From positions 1 to 64,000 of the forward strand of contig NZ_CALUWS010000001.1 in assembly GCF_944324525.1 (NCBI RefSeq): 64,000 nt of DNA, given 5' to 3'. The DNA comes from an uncultured Desulfovibrio sp. (lineage in GTDB: Bacteria > Desulfobacterota > Desulfovibrionia > Desulfovibrionales > Desulfovibrionaceae). Positions 44,852 through 53,915 of this stretch are shown here, piece by piece (position 1 is the stretch's first letter; the number at the start of each line of letters is the position of its first letter). The notes under the pieces are model-generated. The model did not search any database. It saw only the letters and a program-made list of their open reading frames with translations, and was not told the origin of the DNA. The translations under genes were made by a program, and so were the position numbers.

Positions 44852-45484
44852 TTATGGTGCTGCCTTGTCTGCCTTCTCCTTCTTTTCCTTGGGGGGCTTG
44901 CAGGCGCGTACGGCGGCATCCAGTCCCTTGTCGGCAAAGGCGAAGACGACCTTGAGCGCCCGGTCGAGAGCGTCGTCTATGCGCGTCTGATCATCGGAAG
45001 CCGGGCGGCCGAGCACCCAGTTGCTCACGTCGCCGCGGACAGGCGGCCGGCCTATGCCGATGCGCAGACGGTAGAAATCCGGCGTGCCCAGCTGCTGCGT
45101 GATGGACTTCAGGCCATTGTGGCCCGCATTGCCGCCGCCCAGCTTGAAGCGCAGTTCCCCCGGCGGGATATCCAGCTCGTCATGGGCTACGAGCAGGCGG
45201 TCAGGCGAGACCTTGTGCCAGGCCAGCAGCGGCTGCACGCATTGCCCGCTCAGATTCATGTACGTTTGCGGCATGGCCGCCAGCCAGACCCCGCCCAGCA
45301 GAGGCGAGCGCAGCCGCCAGAGGCGGCAGGAGAACTTGCTGCCGCTGGCTTCCTGCACATCGCCTCCCTCACGGGAGACGGCCCGCAGAAGATTCTCCAC
45401 CAGAGCAAAACCGCAGTTGTGGCGCGTGCCGTCATAGGACGGGCCCGGATTGCCCAGGCCGACCAATACACCGGAAAAATCCAT
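44852..45484 (-). CDS. pth: Peptidyl-tRNA hydrolase
   Basis: A 210-residue enzyme that releases tRNA from peptidyl-tRNA lost by the ribosome. Motifs: VGLGNPGPSYDGTRHNCGF (catalytic His in TRHN), PQTYMNLSGQ, HDELDIPPGELRFKLGGGNAGHNGLKS with the usual Asp and Asn, and FYRLRIGIGRP. The C-terminal ~20 residues are Lys-rich and extra. The start at 45484 follows the hydrolase gene by 2 bp. The rplY-pth link is common in bacteria; here a hydrolase gene intervenes. Confidence 0.96.
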   Translation of the reverse strand: MDFSGVLVGLGNPGPSYDGTRHNCGFALVENLLRAVSREGGDVQEASGSKFSCRLWRLRSPLLGGVWLAAMPQTYMNLSGQCVQPLLAWHKVSPDRLLVAHDELDIPPGELRFKLGGGNAGHNGLKSITQQLGTPDFYRLRIGIGRPPVRGDVSNWVLGRPASDDQTRIDDALDRALKVVFAFADKGLDAAVRACKPPKEKKEKADKAAP

Positions 45485-45486
45485 AC

Positions 45487-46437
45487 TCAGTCCTTTGGTG
45501 CTGCATAGCCGCATTGCAGCGGCAGATCCAGAGCACAGGCGTTCAGGGCTAGAAAAGCCGCCGCTTCGCGGGCCGTCCCGCGCTGCATGAGCAGCATGTG
45601 CCCGCCTGTGGGAAGAAGGTGGAGCGCCTTGTGCGGCGCGTCGAGCCGGTCAAGCGTGGCCTGCAGGATATCGGGAGTGAACAGGGCGTCATTGCGCGCC
45701 CCCAGAAGGAAAAACGGCCGGGCGGTCATTTCGTTGAGCCGGAGCGCCAGAAGGTCCGCCAGCAAGCCCAGCGGATAGGTGAGGCGGCGTCCGGCAAGGG
45801 GCAGATCGATGGAACCATGTCCGGCAAGCAGGCGGCGCGGGGAAAGATAGCTGAAAAGCGGCAGGGGAAGCGCGGGAAATCGCCGGGCCAGGCGCAGCAG
45901 TTTCTCCTGGATGCGGTGGCGATGGGCGAGCAGGGGGGCGAACAGCGTGAGCCGCATGATGTCGTCGTGCTGGGGAAAAACGGCGGAAACGGCAAAAAAG
46001 GCGGCCACGCCGTCAAGCGGGGCAAATGCGATGTGACGGCCGTTCCCGTCGGGCAGGCTGCCGCCGCAGGCCAGCGCCAGCGTCATGATGCCGCCCTGAC
46101 TGTGTCCGCACAGCAGGAGAGGGCCGCTGTGCCGCTGCCGCAGATGGACGACCGCTTGCCGCAAGTCGTCCAGCAGCTGCGGCAGGCGAAAGGAGAGTAT
46201 GTGACGCGTAGCGCCATGCCCCGTAAGATGCAGGGCCGCCACAGCAAGGCCTTGCTCGTAAAGCGCGTGCAAAAAGACGCGGTACTGCAGCGGGCCGAGC
46301 ATGGTGCCGGGCACAAAGAGCACCGTGGCTGCGCCCTCGCGCGGCCAGTAGTCCAGAAGCGCCCCGCCCTTGTGGGAAGAAAGCGGCACGCGCCGGAAGG
46401 CCGGGCAGAAGGGGGATGGGGTGAAAGCTATGGGCAT
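45487..46437 (-). CDS. Alpha/beta-hydrolase fold protein
   Basis: A 316-residue serine hydrolase-like protein. The nucleophile elbow is GHSQGG (about residue 112-117), the acid is probably Asp in LGARNDALFT, and the histidine is in LPTGGHMLLM. An oxyanion-side GTMLGP motif follows FVPG near residue 43. The cap region is Leu/Arg-rich. Substrate unknown; it resembles lysophospholipase- or esterase-type hydrolases. Its start lies directly at the T-run of the rplY terminator and lacks a clear ribosome site, so its expression may depend on read-through. Confidence 0.8.
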   Translation of the reverse strand: MPIAFTPSPFCPAFRRVPLSSHKGGALLDYWPREGAATVLFVPGTMLGPLQYRVFLHALYEQGLAVAALHLTGHGATRHILSFRLPQLLDDLRQAVVHLRQRHSGPLLLCGHSQGGIMTLALACGGSLPDGNGRHIAFAPLDGVAAFFAVSAVFPQHDDIMRLTLFAPLLAHRHRIQEKLLRLARRFPALPLPLFSYLSPRRLLAGHGSIDLPLAGRRLTYPLGLLADLLALRLNEMTARPFFLLGARNDALFTPDILQATLDRLDAPHKALHLLPTGGHMLLMQRGTAREAAAFLALNACALDLPLQCGYAAPKD

Positions 46438-46440
46438 GCG

Positions 46441-46475
46441 GAAAAAAGGGCCGGCTCCTTGTGGGGAACCGGCCC
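46441..46475 (-). terminator. Rho-independent terminator of rplY
   Basis: On the minus strand GGGCCGGTTCC ... GGAGCCGGCCC (one mismatch) is followed by TTTTTTCC, about 22 bp after the rplY stop and immediately before the next start codon. Confidence 0.8.
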
Positions 46476-46497
46476 GAAAGAACAGAGGAAAAAAGGC

Positions 46498-47100
46498 TTA
46501 CTGGGCTTCACCTTCGGCAGCTTCGCCCTTGACCTTGGACTTGTCGATGATGCTCACCAGCGCGTAGTTCTGATCGAACACGGCGGAAACATTGGCGGGC
46601 AGGGGAAGGGTCTCAATGGTCACGCTGCTGTTGATGTCCATATCCGTGACGTCGATGGTGATCTTGGCCGGCATGTCCATGGGCTTGGCGCTGAGGCGCA
46701 CGACTTCCCGGTAGGTCTCCATGACGCCGCCCAGCTTCACGCCGCGGGACACGCCCACATATTCCACGGGCACGTCCACCTTGACTTCCTTGTCAAGATC
46801 CACGCCGTAGAAGTCGATATGGGTGAATTCCTTCTTGTAGGGGTGCATCTGCACCTGCCAGAAGAGGGCGGGATACACGGTCTTGGTGCCGTTGTCGTCG
46901 ATCTCCAGATTGAAAACGGACGTGCGGCCCATTTCGCCATACAGCTTTTCCACGGGCAGGGAAGGAACCTGAACAGCGATATTCTTGCCATCGGCCGTAT
47001 AGAACACGCCGGGGACGAGGCCCTGGGCGCGCGTACGACCCGCCGGGCCCTTGCCGCTGTCTTCACGTTTCTGCACGCTCAACGTCTTTTCAATGCTCAT
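46498..47100 (-). CDS. rplY: Ribosomal protein bL25 (CTC form)
   Basis: A 200-residue two-domain L25/CTC protein that binds 5S rRNA. The N-domain begins LSVQKREDSGKGPAGRTRAQG and has VPGVFY; the TL5-type C-domain has VDVPVEYVGVSRGVKLGGVMET and DMDINSSVTIETLPLP. AAGGAGAAG precedes the start at 47100; an ATG 15 bp upstream is an alternative. It follows prs, as in many bacteria. Confidence 0.96.
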   Translation of the reverse strand: MSIEKTLSVQKREDSGKGPAGRTRAQGLVPGVFYTADGKNIAVQVPSLPVEKLYGEMGRTSVFNLEIDDNGTKTVYPALFWQVQMHPYKKEFTHIDFYGVDLDKEVKVDVPVEYVGVSRGVKLGGVMETYREVVRLSAKPMDMPAKITIDVTDMDINSSVTIETLPLPANVSAVFDQNYALVSIIDKSKVKGEAAEGEAQ

Positions 47101-47183
47101 TGTCTTCTCCTTCACTGTCTACCGCTGCGAGGCGGGAAACACTCGTATTTTTTATGAAACGGGGCAAGGGCTCCCGTATTTCA

Positions 47184-48137
47184 CTAGACGAACAACACGC
47201 TTACCGAGGAACCGGTATGGATGTTGTGGATGGTTTTGCCCAGAAGGGCCGCCACGGAAACGACCTCCAGCTTGGGGCAGGCGGCCAGCTTGTCGCCCAG
47301 CGGGATGGTGTCCGTCACGATGACGCGGTCCAGGGCGGCGGTATTGTTGATGCGCTCGATGGCGGGGCCGGACAGCACGGGGTGAGTGGCGCAGGCGATG
47401 ATGCGGGAAGCGCCGTACTTGAGCAGCACTTCCGCGCCGGCGCACAGCGTGCCGGCGGTGTCGATCATATCGTCGACCACGATGGCCACCTTGCCCTCCA
47501 CCTCGCCGATGACGTGCATGGCCTGCGCCTGATTGGGCTTGTCGCGGCGCTTGTCCACGATGGCCAGCGGGGCATTAAGGCGCTTGGCGTAAGAACGGGC
47601 GCGCTCCACGCCGCCCGCGTCGGGCGAGACGATGACGATGTCGTCATTTTCGCTGTATTTGCGCAGGGGATCCATCATGACCGGGGTGGCAAACAGATTG
47701 TCCACCGGGCAGTCGAAAAATCCCTGGATCTGGCCTGCATGCAGGTCGATGGTCACCACGCGCTCGGCGCCGGCCGTGCTGATGAAGTCGGCGACCATCT
47801 TGGCGCTGATGGGCGCGCGCGGGCTGACCTTGCGGTCCTGCCGGGCGTAGGCGTAATAGGGGATGACGGCGGTGATGCGGCCGGCGCTGGCGCGCTTGAG
47901 GGCGTCCAGCATGAGGCAGAGTTGCATGAAGTTGCGGTTGACGCTCGGCGGACAGGTGGGCTGCACCACAAAAACGTCGTCGCCGCGCACGTTGTCGCCG
48001 ATCTCTATGCGCAGTTCGCCATCACTGAAGGTCGTGGCAAGGGTAGGGGTAAGCTGGCAGCCAAGATGGTTGCAAATGGCCTTGGCCAGATCGGGGTTGG
48101 AGGAGCCTGTGACAATCTTCAGATCGCTGAACATCAT
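47184..48137 (-). CDS. prs: Ribose-phosphate pyrophosphokinase
   Basis: A 317-residue enzyme that makes PRPP from ribose 5-phosphate and ATP for nucleotide, histidine and tryptophan synthesis. Family marks: FSDGELRIEIGDNVRG, PYYAYARQDRK, the PRPP-synthase signature DLHAGQIQGFF, SPDAGGVERAR, and the PRPP loop VVDDMIDTAGT. It follows the tRNA-Gln gene by about 30 bp; the intact leader between them is short, so tRNA and prs may share a transcript. Confidence 0.97.
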   Translation of the reverse strand: MMFSDLKIVTGSSNPDLAKAICNHLGCQLTPTLATTFSDGELRIEIGDNVRGDDVFVVQPTCPPSVNRNFMQLCLMLDALKRASAGRITAVIPYYAYARQDRKVSPRAPISAKMVADFISTAGAERVVTIDLHAGQIQGFFDCPVDNLFATPVMMDPLRKYSENDDIVIVSPDAGGVERARSYAKRLNAPLAIVDKRRDKPNQAQAMHVIGEVEGKVAIVVDDMIDTAGTLCAGAEVLLKYGASRIIACATHPVLSGPAIERINNTAALDRVIVTDTIPLGDKLAACPKLEVVSVAALLGKTIHNIHTGSSVSVLFV

Positions 48138-48166
48138 CTGCGTGCCTTTGCGCCGTAGGGGTTATG

Positions 48167-48241
48167 TGGCTGGGATGGAAGGGTTCGAACCTTCGTGTGA
48201 CGGAGCCAAAACCCGTTGCCTTACCACTTGGCGACATCCCA
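48167..48241 (-). tRNA. tRNA-Gln (anticodon TTG)
   Basis: On the minus strand a complete cloverleaf is visible. The 7-bp acceptor TGGGATG pairs with CATCCCA, the anticodon arm is ACGGG-TTTTGGC-TCCGT with anticodon TTG, and the T arm is GAAGG-TTCGAAC-CCTTC. It ends with G and an encoded CCA. It sits between ispE and prs. It reads CAA and CAG codons. Confidence 0.95.
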
Positions 48242-48248
48242 GCAAGTA

Positions 48249-49205
48249 TCAGAGCGTCTGCACATATGTGCGCCAGCCGTCTCCCGTCAGTGCGGCGCGG
48301 GCCTTCTCCGCCTCTTCGGAGGCAATGAGGCCGACGACCGCAGAGCCGCTGCCGCTCATGACAACAGCCCATGCCCCGTAACGCGTCAGGGCCTGCCTGA
48401 CGGCGGTGATGACCGGATATTCCCGCGCAACGGCTTCTTCCAAATCATTACGCATGGCAAGAGCATGGCAGCGGCGAAAGCAGGCCGTCGCCGCTATGCT
48501 TATGTCCGGCATGGTCGAGAGAGCTGTTCCTTTAGCCTGCATCGTGGCATTTGTCAAGCCCTCGTCGTCCGCTTGCCTTACTTTGGCGAGCGCATCGTAG
48601 GCGCGATAGGCCCACGGCGTGCTGATGCGCTCTTCCGGGCAGACGAGCAGCAGGCTGGTCCCCGGCAGATCCACGGACGCCGGTTCGAGGATCTCCCCGA
48701 TGCCCCGTACGCGGCAGGGGCCGCCCTGCAGGAAAAAGGGGACATCGGCGCCCACGCGCAGCGCCACGCGGGCAAGGACCTCCGGCGCAAGGGGCGCGGG
48801 GCTGGCCGCGTCGAGCCAGCGCAGCAGAGCGGCCGCGTCGCTGCTGCCCCCGCCAAGGCCAGCTCCCGAGGGGATGCCCTTGTGCAGCCGTACCCGCAGG
48901 GCGGGGAGCGGCAGGGGACTGGCCTGGCCGTAGGCCGCGTAGGCCTTGGTCAGCGTATTGTCGGCCGGATCGAGGATGCCGGCGTCGCAGGAGACGGCGA
49001 TACCGGGCTCGGCCTCGTCCATGACGGTCAGCTCCAGCAGGTCGTTCGGCTCGGACAGCGGCAGGAACAGGGAATCCAGCTCATGATAGCCGTCCGGGCG
49101 GATACGGGTGATGCGCAGACCGAGATTGACCTTGCAGCCTGCCGTCAGGCGCAGGGGGGAGGCCTCCTTTCCGGCAGCCTGCGGCTGGGGATCGCGGACG
49201 GACAT
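48249..49205 (-). CDS. ispE: 4-diphosphocytidyl-2-C-methyl-D-erythritol kinase
   Basis: A 318-residue GHMP kinase of the non-mevalonate isoprenoid pathway. Motifs: CKVNLGLRITRIRPDGYHEL, the ATP loop KGIPSGAGLGGGSSDAAA, and VVMSGSGSAVVGL. Residues 225-265 form a longer-than-usual insert. The start overlaps the hslV stop by 1 nt (TGATG), and tRNA-Gln follows within 8 bp of the stop. The ispE-tRNA-Gln-prs order is widely conserved. Confidence 0.95.
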   Translation of the reverse strand: MSVRDPQPQAAGKEASPLRLTAGCKVNLGLRITRIRPDGYHELDSLFLPLSEPNDLLELTVMDEAEPGIAVSCDAGILDPADNTLTKAYAAYGQASPLPLPALRVRLHKGIPSGAGLGGGSSDAAALLRWLDAASPAPLAPEVLARVALRVGADVPFFLQGGPCRVRGIGEILEPASVDLPGTSLLLVCPEERISTPWAYRAYDALAKVRQADDEGLTNATMQAKGTALSTMPDISIAATACFRRCHALAMRNDLEEAVAREYPVITAVRQALTRYGAWAVVMSGSGSAVVGLIASEEAEKARAALTGDGWRTYVQTL

Positions 49206-49738
49206 CAGAGGCTTTCCACCGTAAAGTGATCGTTGGTGTACACGCAGATCTCCGAGGCGATGCGCATGGCCTCCTGCACGATGTCCCGTGCCGGCAGATC
49301 GCTGTGCCGGAGCAGGGCGCGCGCGGCCGAGAGCGCGTAGGGGCCGCCGCTGCCGATGGCCGCCACGTCGTCATCCGGCTCGATGACGTCGCCCGTGCCG
49401 GACAGCAGGAGGATATGCTCGCTGTCGGCCAGCAGCAGCATGGCCTCCAGCTTGTGCAGGTATTTGTCCTTGCGCCATTCCTTGGTCATCTCCACGGCGG
49501 CGCGCACGAGATTGCCGCGAAATTCCTTGAGCTTGGCTTCAAAGAGTTCAAAGAGGGTGAAGGCGTCCGCCGTAGCGCCGGCAAAGCCGGCCAGCACCTT
49601 GCCGTCATGCAGCCGGCGCAGCTTGCGCGCCGAGTGCTTCATGATCATGTTCTGGCCCAGGGTCACCTGGCCGTCTCCGGCCATGGCCACGATGCCGTCC
49701 TTGCGGACGGCCAGTATGGTGGTGGCATGCGTTTCCAT
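49205..49738 (-). CDS. hslV: ATP-dependent protease subunit HslV (ClpQ)
   Basis: A 177-residue proteasome-like peptidase. It begins [28 protein letters not shown]; cleavage before the threonine of TTILAV would free the catalytic N-terminal Thr. Later come [14 protein letters not shown] and [16 protein letters not shown]. The partner ATPase gene hslU does not adjoin and is not in the window. The start overlaps the M48 protease stop by 1 nt (TGATG). Confidence 0.95.
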   Translation of the reverse strand: METHATTILAVRKDGIVAMAGDGQVTLGQNMIMKHSARKLRRLHDGKVLAGFAGATADAFTLFELFEAKLKEFRGNLVRAAVEMTKEWRKDKYLHKLEAMLLLADSEHILLLSGTGDVIEPDDDVAAIGSGGPYALSAARALLRHSDLPARDIVQEAMRIASEICVYTNDHFTVESL

Positions 49739-51147
49739 CAGTCGTCTTCCCACATTTCCTTGCGTTCCTTGTATACGGCTTCCAGACGCTTGAGCAGGGG
49801 GGCGTCGGCAGCGCCGCGGGCCTTGGCCCGGGCCTCTTCCACATAACGTTTGGCCTGCTTGCGGCGATTGGCGTAAATGGCGCTGTAGGCCATATGCACA
49901 TAGGCGGCGCCTGTGCGGCCCGAGCGGCCCAGCGAACGGGCATAGGCCTCATGCACGTCGGCCTCCTCGGGCACCTGCCGCAGGACATCCTTGTAATAGC
50001 GGTCCGCCTGGGCGGCCCTGCCGGTCTCGTCCAGCAGGCGGGCATAAAAGAAACTGGCCATATAATCCCGCGGGTCAAGCTGCATGGCGCGGGTCAGCAG
50101 AGGTTCGGCCTTGCTCATGTCCCCTTTGCGGTAATGGAAGGCCCCGGCCTCGCGCAGCACGAGCGGATCAGCGGGAGCGGCGGCCACGGCGGCGTCAAAA
50201 TGCCGGGCGGCCTGGACCACATCGTTACGGCGGGCATGCACCATGCCCCGGCCCATGAGCGAGAGGGCGTCCTTGCCGCGGAAACGTTGCAGGGCGGCCT
50301 GTTCGTCGCCGTAGCGGCCCCAGAGCAGGGTCTGCACGCGAAGGAAGCGGCTGTTGTCCGTACGGCGGTTGCGGATGCTCTCCTTCATGCCCGTCACCCG
50401 CGCCATGATGCCGTTGATGCGGTCGCCGATGTCCGGATGCGTGGAAAGATAGGCCGGCACGCTGGCGCCGCTCATCCAGCTTTTCTGGCGCAGGACCTTG
50501 AAGCCGCCCGCCATGCTCGCCGGAGCATACCCGGCGGCCGTGAGGTACTGCAGGCCGATGTGGTCGGCTTCGTTTTCATCCAGACGGCTGTAATTGAGCA
50601 TGGCCGACTGCCCGGCCCCCAGCGCGCCCACGGCCAGCGCCCCGCCGCCCGAACCGCCGGCGGCGATGCCGGCCACGGCCAGCAGCAGGGAGGCGATGCT
50701 GACCACCTGCGCCCGTTCCAGACGCGTGGCCACATGGCGCTGCGTGACGTGGGCCAGCTCATGGGCGAGCACGCCGGCGAGCTCTCCCTCGCTGTTGAGG
50801 TTCATGATCAGGCCCGTGAAGACGTAGACATAGCCGCCGGGCACGGCAAAGGCGTTGAGCTGCGGATGCAGGATGACCCCGGAGCGGAAGGTGAAGGGCT
50901 GGGGCGGGATGGCCTTGACCAGACGACGCACCAGGCCCTCCACATAGTGGCTGACCTCCGGGTCCTGCACCAGCGGCAGGTTGGAGCGGATCATGGTGTC
51001 GAACTTCCGCCCCATCTTCTTTTCGTCCTTGAGGGAGACCCCTCCGAAAAAGAAGGCGTGGGCCTGTCCGACGGCAAGCTGCCAGACCAGCAGAACAAGG
51101 AGGGCCATCCGAAGTCCCTGTGCGCAGCAGGTGATGACGGTTCGCAT
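49738..51147 (-). CDS. M48-family metalloprotease with TPR repeats (BepA/YfgC-like)
   Basis: A 469-residue periplasmic zinc protease. It has a signal peptide (hydrophobic core about 13-27, AxA end QAHA-F near residue 31), the catalytic helix HELAH at 129-133 with the third ligand in [11 protein letters not shown], and C-terminal TPR repeats from about residue 290 (for example [21 protein letters not shown]). BepA-type proteins maintain outer-membrane protein and LPS assembly. The start at 51147 has CTTGAAAGGAGG upstream; the open frame continues upstream through cysS in another reading and is not used. It is transcribed with hslV and ispE. Confidence 0.9.
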   Translation of the reverse strand: MRTVITCCAQGLRMALLVLLVWQLAVGQAHAFFFGGVSLKDEKKMGRKFDTMIRSNLPLVQDPEVSHYVEGLVRRLVKAIPPQPFTFRSGVILHPQLNAFAVPGGYVYVFTGLIMNLNSEGELAGVLAHELAHVTQRHVATRLERAQVVSIASLLLAVAGIAAGGSGGGALAVGALGAGQSAMLNYSRLDENEADHIGLQYLTAAGYAPASMAGGFKVLRQKSWMSGASVPAYLSTHPDIGDRINGIMARVTGMKESIRNRRTDNSRFLRVQTLLWGRYGDEQAALQRFRGKDALSLMGRGMVHARRNDVVQAARHFDAAVAAAPADPLVLREAGAFHYRKGDMSKAEPLLTRAMQLDPRDYMASFFYARLLDETGRAAQADRYYKDVLRQVPEEADVHEAYARSLGRSGRTGAAYVHMAYSAIYANRRKQAKRYVEEARAKARGAADAPLLKRLEAVYKERKEMWEDD

Positions 51148-51188
51148 GGACCCTCCTTTCAAGTAGTGGATGAAGAGGGGAGGCCGCT

Positions 51189-52640
51189 TCAGGCGAGATC
51201 CCACTGCTGCCCCTGCGGAGTATCCCGCACCAGCACGCCAAGGGCGGCCAGCTCGTCCCGCAGGCTGTCGGAAAGGGCGAAGTCCTTGTTGCGGCGGGCC
51301 TCGGCCCGGCGGCTCATGAGCTCTTCCACATGCGCCGTATCCAGATTCCTGCGGCGGGCCTTCTGATCGCGCATGGCCGTCAGGAAGGCCGTCGGGTCCT
51401 GCCCGAACAGGCCGAGACGGGCGTTCCAGTCGCGGACGCGGGTCAGGAAGTCCTCGAACAGATCCCGCGCCCCTTCGCCGGCGCGCAGGCTCTTGTCTTC
51501 CAGCAGACGGTTGACCAGACGGATCTGGGTGAAGATGTGCCCGAAGGCCTGCGCGCTGTTCAGGTCGTCGTCCAGGGCGGCCGTCACGGTCGGGCCGAGC
51601 TGCTGCCATTCCGTGAGCAGGTCGGCGGGCAGGGCGATCTTTTTCCAGCTGGAGCGTTCACGTGCCGCATGAACTTCGCGCAGGCACTCGTAGATGCGCT
51701 GCAGGGCGCGCTCGGCCTCGTCCATGGCTTCGGGGCTGAAGTCGATGGGGCTGCGGTACTGCTTGCCCAGCAGGAAGAAACGCAGCGTCTCCGGCAGGTA
51801 GCCGTCCAGGATGTCGCGGATGGTCTTGAAGTTGCCCAGCGACTTGGACATCTTTTCGGCATTGATCTGCACAAAGCCGTTGTGCACCCAGAAGCGGGCC
51901 AGCTCGCAGCCGCAGGAGGCTTCCGTCTGCGCGATCTCGTTTTCATGGTGGGGGAAGACAAGGTCCTGACCGCCGCCGTGGATATCCAGCGGCAGATAGG
52001 GCTTGCTCATGGCCGAGCACTCGATGTGCCAGCCGGGCCGCCCCTTGCCCCAGGGGCTTTCCCAGAAGGGTTCGCCGGGTTTGGCGGCTTTCCAGAGGGC
52101 GAAGTCCAGCGGGTCTTCCTTTTCCTCGCCGGGGGCCACGCGCGCGCCGGCCTGCAGATCGTCCAGACTGCGGCCGGAGAGCTTGCCGTAGGGCGGATAG
52201 GCCCGTACGCGAAAGTAGACGTCCCCGGAAGGGGTGGCGTAGGCCTTGCCCTGTTCGATGAGGCTCGTGCAGATGTCCTGCATCTGCGGGATGTAGTCCG
52301 TGGCGCGCGGCTCGTGGTCGGCGCGCAGGACATTGAGGCGGTCCATATCTTCATGGAAGGCGCGGACGTAGGTCTCGGCCACTTCCTTCCAGTCCCGGCC
52401 TTCCTCGTTGGCGCGGCGGATGATCTTGTCGTCCACGTCCGTGAAGTTGCGGACGAAGGTCACTTCCAGGCCCTGCGCGCGCATGTGGCGCACCAGCAGG
52501 TCAAAGACGATGGCCGAGCGGGCATGGCCGATATGGCAGTAGTCATAGGCGGTGATGCCGCAGACGTACATGTGCACCTTGCCGGGACGCAGGGGGGTGA
52601 AGGTTTCCTTCTTGCGGGTAAGGGTATTGTAGAGCTGCAT
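51189..52640 (-). CDS. cysS: Cysteinyl-tRNA synthetase
   Basis: A 483-residue class I synthetase. Zinc ligand Cys27 in MYVCGIT, HIGH at 36-39, the zinc-binding PGWHIECS and HHENE motifs, and KMSKS at 263-267, all typical. The C-terminal DALR helical domain closes with [20 protein letters not shown]. The start at 52640 fits the family; the ribosome site is moderate (AAGGTAAACGCC). It follows rpiB by 5 bp and precedes the M48 protease gene. Confidence 0.97.
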   Translation of the reverse strand: MQLYNTLTRKKETFTPLRPGKVHMYVCGITAYDYCHIGHARSAIVFDLLVRHMRAQGLEVTFVRNFTDVDDKIIRRANEEGRDWKEVAETYVRAFHEDMDRLNVLRADHEPRATDYIPQMQDICTSLIEQGKAYATPSGDVYFRVRAYPPYGKLSGRSLDDLQAGARVAPGEEKEDPLDFALWKAAKPGEPFWESPWGKGRPGWHIECSAMSKPYLPLDIHGGGQDLVFPHHENEIAQTEASCGCELARFWVHNGFVQINAEKMSKSLGNFKTIRDILDGYLPETLRFFLLGKQYRSPIDFSPEAMDEAERALQRIYECLREVHAARERSSWKKIALPADLLTEWQQLGPTVTAALDDDLNSAQAFGHIFTQIRLVNRLLEDKSLRAGEGARDLFEDFLTRVRDWNARLGLFGQDPTAFLTAMRDQKARRRNLDTAHVEELMSRRAEARRNKDFALSDSLRDELAALGVLVRDTPQGQQWDLA

Positions 52641-52645
52641 GGCGT

Positions 52646-53086
52646 TTACCTTGCGGGCTGCGGGTTGAGCAGATCGATGCGGCGCTGATGACGGCCGCCC
52701 TCGAAGGCGGTGTCCAGAAAGACATGCATGATGGCAAGGGCCAGCTCCACGCCGGTCACCCGCGCGCCGAGACACAGCACGTTGGCGTCGTTGTGCAGAC
52801 GGGTGAAGCGGGCATGCAGCTCGGTGGTGCAGAGGGCCGCGCGGATGCCCGCATGCCGGTTGGCGGCTATGGACATGCCGATGCCTGTGCCGCAGATGAG
52901 GATGCCGCGTCCGTTCTCCGCCTCCACGGCGGCGCAGAGGGCATGGGCATACTGCGGATAGTCGCAGCTTTCCCGGCTGTGCGTGCCGTGGTCGCGGATC
53001 TGGAAGCCCCGGGCTTCCAGTGCGGTTTTCAGTGTTTCCTTCAGTTCAAGACCGGCATGGTCACAGGCAAGATGAATGGTTTCCAT
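52646..53086 (-). CDS. rpiB: Ribose-5-phosphate isomerase B
   Basis: A 146-residue RpiB/LacAB isomerase of the pentose phosphate pathway. Motifs: LACDHAGLELKETL at the N-terminus, YPQYAHALCAAV, the GILICGTGIGMSIAANR loop and HNDANVLCLGARVTG. AAAGGAGAA precedes the start at 53086. The C-terminus continues past the usual end with GGRHQRRIDLLNPQ, which is family-typical. It lies between the LolB-like gene and cysS. Confidence 0.96.
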   Translation of the reverse strand: METIHLACDHAGLELKETLKTALEARGFQIRDHGTHSRESCDYPQYAHALCAAVEAENGRGILICGTGIGMSIAANRHAGIRAALCTTELHARFTRLHNDANVLCLGARVTGVELALAIMHVFLDTAFEGGRHQRRIDLLNPQPAR

Positions 53087-53096
53087 TCGTTCTCCT

Positions 53097-53915
53097 TTAT
53101 GGGGCGACCTTTCCGTCTGCCGGGGCCCGGTACCGCGAGAGCGGCAGCAGGGGCGTATCCTCCGGCAGGGCAAGGCCGAGCTGTTCTTCGGTAAAGGGCT
53201 GCTGTACCGTGTCGCGCTGCTTGACGAGCACGATGGCCTTCTGCCCGTTGGCATGCGTCAGGTTGAGCCGGCGGGGCAGGCCCTGCTCGTCATAGAGCAG
53301 CTCCATGCGCCAGCCCTTGTCGCCGTTTTCCGTCCAGCGCACGGGGAGTCCCTGCGCATCCAGCGTCAGCACGCCGCCGAGGCGCTTTCCCAGCGCGAAG
53401 GCGGCCGTATCGGGCGACGAGGCGGCCACGGGCGTGTGTCCCTCCCCGAAGGCCCGCAGGAAGCGTCCGTTGAGCAGGGCGGAAAGATCGGCCAGGGCCA
53501 GCGGGACGGGCACGCCGACCTTGAGCAGCGGCTTGGTGCTGCCCTCATGGAAATAGGCGACGTTTTCGCGGGGGCTGTAAATGAGGAAGCGCGCGTCCGC
53601 CTCGACGATATTGGCGATGACGGCGCCCACGCCCGCCATGACGTCAAGCCGCAGATGGCTGTCGTCGTTGCCCCAGAAAAGGGCGGTGACCCGGCGGGTG
53701 TCGCCCTGGGAGCCGAAGCGCAGGCTCAGGCCCAGGCGGTAGGGGGCGGCGTCATGCCGGGCGCTCTGCCGGACCAGAGCCTGCCAGAGCTGTTCGCTGC
53801 GTTCGGCCGCGGCGGGGCTTTCCGGGGGCGGGAGCTGCCCGGCCCCTTTGCCGGCGCAGGCTGCCAGGAGCGCCGTCAGACAGAGGACGGCAAGAAGAGA
53901 GGTGATGCGTTTCAT
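53097..53915 (-). CDS. LolB-like lipoprotein
   Basis: A 272-residue predicted lipoprotein: signal peptide with lipobox LLAAC (Cys20) and a following Gly/Lys spacer. The body has a beta-rich pattern (PYRLGLSLRFGSQGDTRRVTALFWGNDDSHLRLD) like LolB and related outer-membrane lipoproteins, and a C-terminal half rich in turns (RMELLYDEQGLPRRLNL). Family-level similarity is weak, so a LolB function is only likely. It overlaps the TPR lipoprotein gene by 4 bp (ATGA), implying a shared envelope role. Confidence 0.7.
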   Translation of the reverse strand: MKRITSLLAVLCLTALLAACAGKGAGQLPPPESPAAAERSEQLWQALVRQSARHDAAPYRLGLSLRFGSQGDTRRVTALFWGNDDSHLRLDVMAGVGAVIANIVEADARFLIYSPRENVAYFHEGSTKPLLKVGVPVPLALADLSALLNGRFLRAFGEGHTPVAASSPDTAAFALGKRLGGVLTLDAQGLPVRWTENGDKGWRMELLYDEQGLPRRLNLTHANGQKAIVLVKQRDTVQQPFTEEQLGLALPEDTPLLPLSRYRAPADGKVAP

